DNA of 8,800 nt from Candidatus Omnitrophota bacterium (GCA_016867055.1 VGKN01000045.1:1-8800), one strand, 5' to 3'; shown: positions 1-5,977, counted from the stretch's first letter. Made by a program: numbers and translations. Notes: generated from the letters alone by a model not told the origin.

Positions 1-1
1 C

Positions 2-1057
2 CGTGCGAAGCTTGAGGAGCGGGTTAGCCCCATAATTGAAAGATGCAAACACCCTATGGAACAGGCGCTCTCTGATTCTAACCTAAAACCAAGAGATATC
101 AACAGGATAATTATGGTTGGTGGTCCAACGCGAATGCCCATTGTGCAGAAATTTGTTGAAGATTATGTGGGTAAGAAAATAGAACGCGGTGTTGACCCCA
201 TGGAATGTGTTGCCATGGGCGCAGCCATTCAGGCAGCTGTTTTAAAGGGCGAGATAAAGGATGTGTTGCTTTTGGATGTTACACCTCTTTCATTGGGTAT
301 TGAAACACTTGGTGGTGTATGCACAAGGCTTATTGAGAGAAATACTACTATACCTACGAGGAAGAGTCAGATATTCTCAACAGCGGCAGATAACCAGACC
401 GCTGTTACCATAAGAGTTTTGCAGGGTGAAAGACCAATGGCAGATGATAATGTGGAACTTGGGAGGTTTGATTTAATGGGGATTCCGCCTGCGCCCAGGG
501 GGATACCCCAAATTGAGGTTACATTTGACATAGACGCAAACGGTATAGTTCATGTGAACGCAAAGGACTTAGGTACTGGCAAGGAACAGTCCATCAAGAT
601 AACAGCACCCAAAAAATTATCAAAGGAAGAGATAGACAAGATGGTAAAGGATGCAGAGAAATTCGCAAGCGAAGATGCAAAGAGAAAAGAAGAAGTGGAA
701 TTAATAAACCAGGCAGATACCCTTGTCTATACCACAGAAAAGTCTCTTAAAGAAATGGGCGATAAGGTAAATGCATCCGAGAAGGAGAAGATAGAGGATA
801 AGATCAAGGATTTAAAAGAGGCGCTTAAAGGAAAGGACCCAGAGAGGATTAGAAACAGGATGAAGGAACTCACAGAGGCGTCTCATAAACTTGCTGAGGA
901 GATTTATAAAGAAGCCTCTAAAAAACAAAAAGAGTCGCGCGCAAAATCACAGGAGGATACTGAGCCCGAGCAACAGGAAAAAAGAACAAAGGATAAGGAT
1001 GAGAACGTTATTGACGCTGAATACAAGGTAGAGGATGAGGATAAGGATAAAGAATAA
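2..1057 (+). CDS. dnaK: Chaperone protein DnaK (Hsp70), 3' part; gene starts upstream of the window
   Basis: The reading frame is open from base 2 ([16 protein letters not shown]...), before the first ATG at 56, so this is the C-terminal ~351 residues of DnaK, not a short gene. The visible part starts about half-way through the family's usual length. It contains the end of the actin-like ATPase domain with the nucleotide-binding loop [11 protein letters not shown] (nt 107-139), the interdomain linker [13 protein letters not shown] (nt ~260-298) and the substrate-binding beta domain ([40 protein letters not shown]). A helical lid follows, then a charged tail ending [14 protein letters not shown], which is the usual acidic bacterial DnaK tail. 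DnaK is the cytosolic ATP-dependent chaperone that works with DnaJ and GrpE. The next gene is dnaJ. No frameshift or missing key residue is seen in the visible part. The identification is certain; only the 5' half is unseen. Confidence 0.98.
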   Translation, partial: RAKLEERVSPIIERCKHPMEQALSDSNLKPRDINRIIMVGGPTRMPIVQKFVEDYVGKKIERGVDPMECVAMGAAIQAAVLKGEIKDVLLLDVTPLSLGIETLGGVCTRLIERNTTIPTRKSQIFSTAADNQTAVTIRVLQGERPMADDNVELGRFDLMGIPPAPRGIPQIEVTFDIDANGIVHVNAKDLGTGKEQSIKITAPKKLSKEEIDKMVKDAEKFASEDAKRKEEVELINQADTLVYTTEKSLKEMGDKVNASEKEKIEDKIKDLKEALKGKDPERIRNRMKELTEASHKLAEEIYKEASKKQKESRAKSQEDTEPEQQEKRTKDKDENVIDAEYKVEDEDKDKE

Positions 1058-1263
1058 ATCCAAATATCAAAAATGTGAATAGAATTTATAAAAATATGGA
1101 ATATATAACCAAATTGACTCCCGTTTCAAAAATAAAGGTCTTAGTGATACATTAGATTTGCTGAAGCAAAAGTTAGATTCTTTGCGTACAAAAAAGATAG
1201 GGTTTTAAAAATTTTGAATTTTGAAATGTAATTTTGATTTTTGCATCTTGATATTTGGATTTA
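1055..1263. mobile_element. MITE-like insert between dnaK and dnaJ (14-bp terminal inverted repeats, TA flanks)
   Basis: TAAATCCAAATATCAA (1055-1070) is the exact reverse complement of TTGATATTTGGATTTA (1248-1263). Read as a transposon, the element is 1057-1261 (205 bp) with 14-bp perfect terminal inverted repeats and a TA at each side (1055-1056 and 1262-1263), the target duplication typical of IS630/Tc1-mariner-type elements. The interior is A+T-rich with repeated ATTTTGA units near the right end (about 1210-1240). It encodes no transposase, so any movement would need an enzyme elsewhere. The left TA is part of the dnaK stop codon. Deleting the element plus one TA leaves GAA-TAA-AGT-ATG, so dnaK would still stop correctly and dnaJ would start 3 bases later. 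The inverted repeat is directly visible; mobility is inferred. It could instead be a long-armed regulatory hairpin. Confidence 0.6.
1248..1263. repeat. Right arm of the 16-bp inverted repeat; doubles as dnaJ leader
   Basis: This arm ends four bases before the dnaJ ATG. It supplies the only Shine-Dalgarno-like bases for dnaJ, a weak GGA at 1257-1259, eight bases before the start. Its partner arm is at 1055-1070 and overlaps the dnaK stop codon. If transcribed as RNA, the two arms could pair and hide the dnaJ translation start, so the repeat may affect DnaK:DnaJ ratios whatever its origin. Confidence 0.6.
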
Positions 1264-1267
1264 AAGT

Positions 1268-2413
1268 ATGCCTAATAAACGCGATTATTATGAGGTGCTA
1301 GGAGTATCAAGGGATGCAAGTCTTGACCAGATAAAACAGGCCTACCGCAAACTTGCCTTAAAATATCATCCCGACAGAAATCCGAGAAAGGATTCCGAAG
1401 AAAGATTTAAGGAAATATCAGAGGCATACGAGGTCTTAAGCGATCCCCAAAAGCGCCCTACCTATGATCAGTTTGGCCATGCTGGGCTGGAAGGGATGTT
1501 CTCAGGTGGCGGTTTTAGCTGGTCTGACTTTCATCATTTTGATGACCTTGAGGATATCTTTGGTGGGTTTGAGGATATATTTTCAAGGTTTGGAATTGAC
1601 TTAGACATATTTGGAACATCCTCTAGAATCTCAAGGCCAAGGCGCGGAAGGGATTTGCAATATGAACTGGAACTTTCCTTTTTAGAGGCTGTATCAGGCA
1701 CAGAAAAAACAGTAACAGTTTTGAGGCATGAAGTCTGTAATACCTGTAATGGCGAGGGTGTAAAACCAGGCACTAAAAGGCAGACCTGTCAGACCTGCGG
1801 CGGAGAGGGTCAAGTATTTAGTTCAAGTGGTTTTTTTAGCATAGGTAGAACCTGCCCAAAATGCAATGGAGAAGGTAGTGTTATAAAACACCCTTGTCCA
1901 GATTGTAAAGGAATAGGAAAGATAAAAATAGATAGAAGGCTTCAGATAAAAGTGCCTGCAGGAGTAGATATCGGCATGCGGCTTAAAATATCTGGCGAAG
2001 GAGAGGCGGGCACAAGGGGAGGTCCTCGCGGGAATCTCTACATATTAATAAATGTAAAACCCCATGAGATATTCCAGAGGGACGCTTTAGATTTATTCTG
2101 TGAGGTTCCAATAAGCTTTCCTCAGGCAGCACTTGGGGCTGAGATAGATGTGCCTACGTTGGATGGTAAGGTGAGTTTAAAGATTCCTGAAGGTACTCAG
2201 AGTGGCAAGATTTTTAGACTCAAAGGAAGGGGCATACAAAATCCCTCGGGTTTGGGAAGGGGCGATTTAAATGTAAGGATAATAGTTGAAACTCCTATTG
2301 GGCTTGCTCCAAGGCAAAGGGAGCTTCTCGAGGAATTTATGAGGATTTCACAGGAAGATTCCACCCCTCTTAAGAAGTCTTTCTTTGATAAGGTAAAGAA
2401 ATTGTTTAGCTAA
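1268..2413 (+). CDS. dnaJ: Chaperone protein DnaJ (Hsp40, type A)
   Basis: This is a complete 381-residue type A Hsp40, the co-chaperone that delivers clients to DnaK and stimulates its ATPase. The J domain (residues ~5-70) has the HPD motif at 34-36. A Gly/Phe-rich linker (~72-116) carries repeated DIFGGF/DIFSRFG units. The cysteine-rich domain has four CxxCxGxG repeats with cysteine pairs at 157/160, 174/177, 196/199 and 210/213, all intact, so two zinc ions should bind. The C-terminal client-binding beta domains follow ([40 protein letters not shown]). Length matches the family. The start is fixed because an in-frame TAA lies at 1262-1264, two codons upstream. There is only a weak GGA at 1257-1259 as ribosome binding site, contributed by the inserted repeat. 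It follows dnaK by 210 bp, unusually far for this pair, because of the insert. Confidence 0.98.
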   Translation: MPNKRDYYEVLGVSRDASLDQIKQAYRKLALKYHPDRNPRKDSEERFKEISEAYEVLSDPQKRPTYDQFGHAGLEGMFSGGGFSWSDFHHFDDLEDIFGGFEDIFSRFGIDLDIFGTSSRISRPRRGRDLQYELELSFLEAVSGTEKTVTVLRHEVCNTCNGEGVKPGTKRQTCQTCGGEGQVFSSSGFFSIGRTCPKCNGEGSVIKHPCPDCKGIGKIKIDRRLQIKVPAGVDIGMRLKISGEGEAGTRGGPRGNLYILINVKPHEIFQRDALDLFCEVPISFPQAALGAEIDVPTLDGKVSLKIPEGTQSGKIFRLKGRGIQNPSGLGRGDLNVRIIVETPIGLAPRQRELLEEFMRISQEDSTPLKKSFFDKVKKLFS

Positions 2414-2430
2414 ATGAAACCAATCCACTA

Positions 2431-2452
2431 CTTTCTTACGAAAATAAGAAAG
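2431..2452 (+). other. Small A+T-rich hairpin between dnaJ and the fmdB-like gene
   Basis: CTTTCTTA (2431-2438) and TAAGAAAG (2445-2452) pair perfectly over eight bases around a six-base loop CGAAAA. No T-run follows, so it is not a normal intrinsic terminator. It could be an RNA processing or stability element between dnaJ and the next gene, or chance in A+T-rich DNA. Confidence 0.35.
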
Positions 2453-2480
2453 GAAAAGCTAATTAAGGGAGGTTGATTTT

Positions 2481-2726
2481 ATGCCAACATATGAATACGA
2501 ATGTAAGAAATGCGGTTATACATTTGAACGATTTCAAAATATTACAGAATTACCCATAAGGAGTTGCCCTAAGTGTAAAGGCAGGCTTAGGAGGCTTATG
2601 GGCTCAGGCGCTGGTATAATATTTAAGGGCACAGGTTTTTATGCCACTGATTATAGGAGTGAAAGTTATAAGAAGGCGCAGGAAAAGGATAAGCCAAAGG
2701 TAGAATCAAAGTCTGCTAAGGTATAA
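2481..2726 (+). CDS. FmdB-family zinc-ribbon protein (putative regulatory protein)
   Basis: This is an 81-residue protein beginning MPTYEYECKKCG, the hallmark of the FmdB / CxxC_CxxC_SSSS family. One zinc ribbon is visible: Cys8-x2-Cys11 and Cys29-x2-Cys32 (CPKC). After it comes GSGAGIIFKGTGFYATDY, the family's conserved Gly/Phe segment, and then a lysine-rich disordered tail (~60-81). The family name comes from a proposed regulator of formamidase/amidase genes; for most members the true role is unknown, so 'regulator' should be taken lightly. It has the clearest ribosome binding site of the dnaJ cluster (AAGGGAGGT at ~2465-2473, seven bases before ATG), so it is probably translated well. It lies 67 bp after dnaJ and 11 bp before the VanZ-like gene, consistent with co-transcription with the chaperone genes. 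Confidence 0.9.
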   Translation: MPTYEYECKKCGYTFERFQNITELPIRSCPKCKGRLRRLMGSGAGIIFKGTGFYATDYRSESYKKAQEKDKPKVESKSAKV

Positions 2727-2737
2727 AGGCCCAAGTT

Positions 2738-3121
2738 ATGGATAGGGTAAATGCGTGCTTCTTTAAATTTTATCTTCCACCCATTCTTTATGGATTTTTA
2801 ATCTTATTAATCTCCTCATTTCCAATAAGGACGCTTGATTTAAAAATAGGATTTCAGATAGATAAACTTTTGCATCTCGTTGAATATTGCCTATTTTCTG
2901 TTTTGGTTATAAGGGCTTTTAAAAATTCTCCCTCAAGGATTCTGAGGAATAATCGTTTGTTATTAACGATTATATTTGTAAGTTTTTACGGTTTTGCCGA
3001 CGAGGTCTATCAATCCTTTGTGCCAAACAGAGATTCCTCAATATTTGATTTCCTGTTTGATAGTATAGGAGCAGTCTCAGGTTCATTATTTTACTCCGTT
3101 AGAGAAAGCCACCGATTTTAA
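2738..3121 (+). CDS. VanZ-like family membrane protein
   Basis: This is a 127-residue integral membrane protein with four likely membrane helices at about residues 9-28, 44-62, 73-90 and 106-121. The polar motifs of the VanZ-like family are all present: DKLLHLVEY (Asp42, His46, Glu49, Tyr50), ADEVYQSFVPNRD (Asp88, Glu89, Gln92, Arg98) and the D-x3-D-x2-G pattern near the last helix (Asp104, Asp108, Gly111). VanZ itself gives low-level teicoplanin resistance in enterococci. Short chromosomal relatives like this one are widespread and mostly uncharacterised, with a cell-envelope role suspected; there is no reason to call this a resistance gene. AAAGG at 2725-2729, overlapping the stop codon of the preceding gene, is the likely ribosome binding site, so the two genes are probably translationally coupled. 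A 5-bp hairpin (3112-3125) spans its stop codon. Confidence 0.85.
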   Translation: MDRVNACFFKFYLPPILYGFLILLISSFPIRTLDLKIGFQIDKLLHLVEYCLFSVLVIRAFKNSPSRILRNNRLLLTIIFVSFYGFADEVYQSFVPNRDSSIFDFLFDSIGAVSGSLFYSVRESHRF

Positions 3122-3166
3122 TCGGCGATTATCACCTTGCAAATCTAACAGATGTTAAAAAACAAG

Positions 3167-3198
3167 AAAGGCGCCTTTAGAGATTACAAAATCTCTGA
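3167..3198. promoter_or_regulatory. Palindrome and hairpin in front of the DUF1015 gene
   Basis: AAAGGCGCCTTT (3167-3178) is a perfect 12-bp palindrome. It runs directly into a hairpin whose core AGAGATT (3179-3185), loop ACAA, AATCTCT (3190-3196) can extend by a G-U and a T-A pair. The two overlap at T3177-T3178. No T-run follows, so this is not a standard terminator. A protein-binding site or a 5'-leader structure of the next gene are both possible. I see no convincing promoter in 3122-3221. Confidence 0.35.
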
Positions 3199-3221
3199 TA
3201 AGGTTTATTCATTATTCCAGA

Positions 3222-4487
3222 ATGATTGAGATAAGACCTTTTAAGACATATAGGTACAATAGCCTAAAAGTCAAAAACCTAAGCAGGGTAGTTACTCCAC
3301 CATATGATGTTATAACAAAAGAAGAACAGGTAATGTTTTATAATTTAAGCAGATACAATTTTATAAGATTGATTTTAGGAAAGAGATATCCCAGCGATAC
3401 CAAAGGTTCAAATTGTTATACTAGGGCAAGGGATTTTTTTAAAAGATGGGTTAAGGAGGGCGTTCTTATTAAAGAAAAAGAGGATGCAATCTATGTATAT
3501 GAACAGCGCTATAGAATAGATGGAGCCCTAAAAAGAAGAATAGGTTTTATTGCTCTTATGAGGCTAAAAGACTTCTCAAGTAATTTAGTATTTCCTCATG
3601 AAAAAACATTTGATGAGCCGAAAAGGGATAGATTCGCGCTTCTAAAAACTGTTAAGGCAAATCTAAGTCCAATATTTAACCTATTCAATGACCCAGGCGA
3701 TAAGATAACCACTCTCCTGAAAAATTATACAAAAAATCATAAAGGGATATTAGAAATAACCGATAGAGACTTAGTAATTCACAAACTTTGGCAGATAAAG
3801 AATAGAGATGTTATTAAAGAAATAGTTGAGTCAATGCGCAATAAAGATATATATATTGCAGATGGCCATCATAGATATGAGGCAGCGCTTGAATACAAAA
3901 GATTAATGCAAAGAAGAGACTCTAAATATTTAGAGGAAGCACCTTATAATTATATAATGGTGTATTTTTTAGATTTAAATGAGGACGCGGTAACTATACT
4001 TCCTACCCATAGAATAATTTGGCTAAAAGAGGATTTTAAAAAAGAAGGGATGCAGCAACTTTTAAGGAAATTCTTTTTTCTTAAGAGGAAGAAAAATTTA
4101 GATGTTTTAATTACAACTCTCAAATGTCACAGGAAGAAACCTTATTTCTTTGGCCTGTGTCAAGGAGCGGAAGATTGTTTTTTGCTCGTTCCTAAGACTA
4201 AAGCCATTTTTAAAAAATTTATGAGAGAAATAGATGTTGAGATTCTTCACGAGCTGATAATAGATAAGATTCTTAGAAAGGATATTATAAGGGAAATCTC
4301 TTATACAAGAGACTTAAATTATATCAAGCATTTAATTAAAAATGACAGAAATTTTATCGCCTTCTTGCTAAACCCCACGAGGTTGTCCCAGTTTAAAAAT
4401 GCTATAAGAGAGAAAATAAGACTACCGCATAAGTCCACATATTTCTATCCTAAGCCATTATCAGGATTAGTAATACATAAATTTTAG
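3222..4487 (+). CDS. DUF1015 family protein (COG4198), function unknown
   Basis: This is a complete 421-residue member of the DUF1015 family. It carries the family's landmarks in order: N-terminal MIEIRPFKTYRYN with VVTPPYDVI (23-31), YNFIRLILG (45-53), RRIGFIALMRL (105-115), PHEKTF (125-130), ANLSPIFNLF (146-155), the signature ADGHHRYEAAL (213-223), PTHRII (261-266) and the closing PHKSTYFYPKPLSGLVIH (402-419). No signal peptide or membrane segment is seen, so it should be cytosolic. The signature resembles the GxxRxxA-type box of the ParB/sulfiredoxin-like fold, which includes nucleotide hydrolases and a free-serine kinase; that link is my inference. The start is the first ATG after an in-frame TAA at 3156 and matches the family N-terminus, although no good Shine-Dalgarno precedes it. 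The gene looks more A+T-rich than dnaK or nrdJ and is rich in Lys, Ile and Arg. The family call is firm; function is unknown. Confidence 0.92.
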   Translation: MIEIRPFKTYRYNSLKVKNLSRVVTPPYDVITKEEQVMFYNLSRYNFIRLILGKRYPSDTKGSNCYTRARDFFKRWVKEGVLIKEKEDAIYVYEQRYRIDGALKRRIGFIALMRLKDFSSNLVFPHEKTFDEPKRDRFALLKTVKANLSPIFNLFNDPGDKITTLLKNYTKNHKGILEITDRDLVIHKLWQIKNRDVIKEIVESMRNKDIYIADGHHRYEAALEYKRLMQRRDSKYLEEAPYNYIMVYFLDLNEDAVTILPTHRIIWLKEDFKKEGMQQLLRKFFFLKRKKNLDVLITTLKCHRKKPYFFGLCQGAEDCFLLVPKTKAIFKKFMREIDVEILHELIIDKILRKDIIREISYTRDLNYIKHLIKNDRNFIAFLLNPTRLSQFKNAIREKIRLPHKSTYFYPKPLSGLVIHKF

Positions 4488-4499
4488 CGATTCCGAATC

Positions 4500-4663
4500 T
4501 TGAAGTATAAATATTAATTTGCATATTTCTAATGTTATGTTCTTATTATGCAGAATAAGGCAATGGTTGGGATTATACCAAAACTATCTAAAAAGCGTAA
4601 GGAGTCTTCCCTCTGCATACTTCAAATCTTGTTCTAAGAAAAACTTGCCTTGACTAAAGACTC
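4500..4663. repeat. Cluster of inverted repeats in the gap upstream of accD
   Basis: The gap 4488-4708 has no credible gene but several perfect inverted repeats. These are TTGAAGTAT (4500-4508) with ATACTTCAA (4617-4625), CTTATT (4542-4547) with AATAAG (4554-4559), ATGCAGA (4548-4554) with TCTGCAT (4612-4618), and GAGTCTT (4602-4608) with AAGACTC (4657-4663). Some cannot form together because they share bases, so alternative folds are possible. This could be a structured small RNA, a decayed mobile element or a 3' end of the DUF1015 transcript. No recognised riboswitch class is apparent and no T-run marks a terminator. Confidence 0.3.
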
Positions 4664-4673
4664 ACCCTATGAT
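4645..4673 (+). promoter_or_regulatory. Candidate sigma70 promoter of accD
   Basis: TTGCCT (4645-4650) and TATGAT (4668-4673) are separated by 17 bp and match the -35 and -10 consensus at 4/6 and 5/6 positions. Transcription would begin near 4680, giving a leader of about 30 bases that consists almost entirely of the hairpin around the accD start. An overlapping TTGACT at 4650-4655 has no good -10 partner. Confidence 0.45.
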
Positions 4674-4677
4674 AAGT

Positions 4678-4709
4678 TAAATCTAAACTATTTTTGGAGT
4701 TTAGAATTA
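4678..4709 (+). promoter_or_regulatory. Hairpin enclosing the accD ribosome binding site
   Basis: TCTAAAC (4682-4688) pairs perfectly with GTTTAGA (4699-4705). Beyond one A-A mismatch, three more pairs (4678-4680 with 4707-4709) reach the first base of the start codon. The ten-base loop TATTTTTGGA holds most of the Shine-Dalgarno GGAG (4696-4699), whose last G is in the stem. This geometry could limit or control accD translation. In E. coli the carboxyltransferase is reported to bind its own mRNAs; whether this hairpin does anything similar is speculation. Confidence 0.45.
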
Positions 4710-5560
4710 TGGCGTTATTTGGAAAACCTAAGTATACAATTGTAAAGATTGTAAAAAAGCGCTCAATGCCCAATGGGCTTTGGACGAGGTGCGAAGAATG
4801 TGGCGAGATAATATACAACAAAATCCTTGAAGAGAATGCAAAGGTTTGTCCCAAATGCAATTTTCATTTTACAATGGGTGCGCCAGAGAGAATAAACCTG
4901 CTTATAGATAAAGATACGTTTATTGAATTTGATGTGGATCTTACGTCCTGCGACCCTCTTGAATTTAAAGGCCAGAAGACATACAAAGAAAAATTAAAAC
5001 AGGAACAGGAAGCCACATTGCTTAGAGAGGCAGTGATTACAGGCGAGGGATTGCTGGAGAAGCATAAGATAGTTATTGCTGTAACAGATTCTCGCTTTAT
5101 GATGGGGAGTATGGGTTCTGCTGTGGGAGAGAAGATAACAAGGGCAATAGAGGAGGCGATCTCAAAACGCCTTCCATTGGTCATTGTATCTGGCTCAGGT
5201 GGCGGGGCAAGGATGTATGAAGGCATGCTTTCGCTTATGCAGATGGCAAAAACCTCGGCAGCAATTAATAAGCTTCAAGGCTTAGGACTTTTATTTATAT
5301 CTGTTCTAACCAATCCGACAATGGCAGGTGTTATGGCTTCTTTTGCCTCACTTGGAGATATAATAATTGCAGAGCCTAAGGCCCTGATAGGTTTTACCGG
5401 CCCAAGGGTAATAGAGCAGACAATAAAACATAAACTTCCCGAGGGTTTTCAACGTTCAGAATTTCTCCTTGAACACGGATTGATAGATTTAATTATCCCA
5501 AGGAAAGAATTAAAATCAACCATAAGCAAGATATTAAAATACTTTTCAAATAATGTTTGA
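4709..5560 (+). CDS. accD: Acetyl-CoA carboxylase carboxyltransferase subunit beta
   Basis: This is a complete 283-residue AccD. With AccA it forms the carboxyltransferase that moves CO2 from biotinyl-BCCP to acetyl-CoA, making malonyl-CoA for fatty acid synthesis in the cytosol. The N-terminal zinc ribbon is intact: Cys28-x2-Cys31 and Cys47-x2-Cys50. The crotonase-like carboxyltransferase core shows GSMGSAVGEK (133-142), SGSGGGARMYEG (161-172, the acyl-CoA-binding glycine-rich loop), SLMQMAKTSAA (175-185), TNPTMAGVMASFA (201-213), GFTGPRVIEQT (228-238) and LPEGFQRSEFLLEHG (243-257). The ATG at 4709 is preferred over an in-frame TTG at 4694 because GGAG (4696-4699) lies nine bases upstream of it and inside the longer version. 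The C-terminus stops soon after the core, without the extra tail of E. coli AccD. Neither accA nor folC, common neighbours elsewhere, is adjacent. Confidence 0.97.
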   Translation: MALFGKPKYTIVKIVKKRSMPNGLWTRCEECGEIIYNKILEENAKVCPKCNFHFTMGAPERINLLIDKDTFIEFDVDLTSCDPLEFKGQKTYKEKLKQEQEATLLREAVITGEGLLEKHKIVIAVTDSRFMMGSMGSAVGEKITRAIEEAISKRLPLVIVSGSGGGARMYEGMLSLMQMAKTSAAINKLQGLGLLFISVLTNPTMAGVMASFASLGDIIIAEPKALIGFTGPRVIEQTIKHKLPEGFQRSEFLLEHGLIDLIIPRKELKSTISKILKYFSNNV

Positions 5561-5577
5561 TTTTCTCTAATCTCTTT

Positions 5578-5606
5578 CTCACCCGCTCCCGCGCGCAGGG
5601 GCAAGG
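5578..5606. other. Short G+C-rich patch after accD with a weak hairpin
   Basis: The bases around 5581-5606 are strikingly G+C-rich (CCCGCTCCCGCGCGCAGGGG) in otherwise A+T-rich intergenic DNA. GCTCC (5585-5589) can pair with GGGGC (5598-5602) with one G-U pair. No T-run follows, so it is not a clear terminator, though it may mark the accD transcript end. A fragment of a dispersed repeat is another possibility. Confidence 0.3.
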
Positions 5607-5645
5607 TTCATATCTCACTATTAAATTAGTTGAATAAAAGAATTC

Positions 5646-5674
5646 TTGACAATGCCTTATATTTGTTATATATA
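5646..5674 (+). promoter_or_regulatory. Promoter of the small membrane protein gene
   Basis: A perfect -35 TTGACA (5646-5651) is followed after 17 bp by TATATA (5669-5674) within a run of alternating T and A. Transcription should begin near 5681, giving a leader of about 42 bases. With the very strong ribosome binding site downstream, this predicts high expression. Confidence 0.65.
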
Positions 5675-5707
5675 TTACTTACAATTTTAGTTGGATTTTG
5701 CAAATAA

Positions 5708-5717
5708 AAGGAGGTGA
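5708..5717 (+). promoter_or_regulatory. Strong Shine-Dalgarno that fixes the start of the small membrane protein
   Basis: AAAGGAGGTGA (about 5707-5717) is nearly fully complementary to the 16S rRNA 3' end. It lies eight bases before ATG 5723. The in-frame GTG at 5714 is inside it and therefore cannot be the start. Confidence 0.75.
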
Positions 5718-5722
5718 ACAGG

Positions 5723-5929
5723 ATGGGAAAGGTCTTAAGTGTAGTTTTGGGGCTTGCCTGTGCCGTAGTCGGTGTTTTACTTCTTATTAAATGGTGGTCA
5801 TCTTTTCTGGGAGGGCTAAAGGCAACTGTGCCTGCGATGCTTGTGCTTGGCGGGCTTGTTGCATTATTCGCAGGAATAAGTGAAATAAAAGATTCTATAG
5901 CCGCAAAGAAAGAAGAAGTAAAGAAATAG
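5723..5929 (+). CDS. Small two-helix membrane protein, function unknown
   Basis: This is a 68-residue protein with two hydrophobic helices (about residues 4-22 and 34-52) joined by a short loop containing KWWSSFLGGLK. A charged, lysine/glutamate-rich tail (EIKDSIAAKKEEVKK) probably faces the cytoplasm. A GGL/GLVALFAGI glycine pattern in the second helix could allow helix packing. I do not recognise a named family; similar short proteins with the order 'helix, WW loop, helix, SxIKDSI, KKEE' seem familiar from Omnitrophota-like genomes, but that is memory, not a search. The ATG at 5723 is chosen because the Shine-Dalgarno at 5708-5717 covers the alternative GTG. It has its own promoter and terminators, so it is a single-gene transcription unit, unusual for such a small gene and pointing to a real, well-expressed product. 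Confidence 0.75.
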   Translation: MGKVLSVVLGLACAVVGVLLLIKWWSSFLGGLKATVPAMLVLGGLVALFAGISEIKDSIAAKKEEVKK

Positions 5930-5948
5930 TTAAATTTTGAAAATTTTC

Positions 5949-5976
5949 CCTTAAATTTTTTAAGGTTTTACCTTAA
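5949..5976 (+). terminator. Intrinsic terminator, or two competing hairpins
   Basis: CCTTAA (5949-5954), TTAAGG (5960-5965) and a second CCTTAA (5971-5976) lie in a row. The first pairing is followed by TTTT (5966-5969), like a weak intrinsic terminator. The middle arm could instead pair with the third, which would remove the first hairpin. The stem is short and A+T-rich, so strength is probably low. Confidence 0.45.
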
Positions 5977-5977
5977 T

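Noticed and set aside
2738..3121. VanZ-like gene as an antibiotic-resistance gene
   Set aside because: Only family-level similarity is present, with no van cluster nearby. Chromosomal VanZ-like proteins are common and mostly unrelated to glycopeptide resistance.
4694..4708. TTG start giving accD five extra residues
   Set aside because: The Shine-Dalgarno GGAG would lie inside the coding part, and no ribosome binding site precedes the TTG. ATG 4709 has correct spacing.
4864..5226. 120-codon open frame on the minus strand within accD
   Set aside because: It is antisense to conserved AccD motifs, and its serine/proline-rich translation is what the reverse of such a gene gives. No promoter or ribosome binding site was seen.
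5714..5722. GTG start giving the small membrane protein three extra residues
   Set aside because: The GTG is part of the AAAGGAGGTGA Shine-Dalgarno itself. ATG 5723 has ideal spacing.
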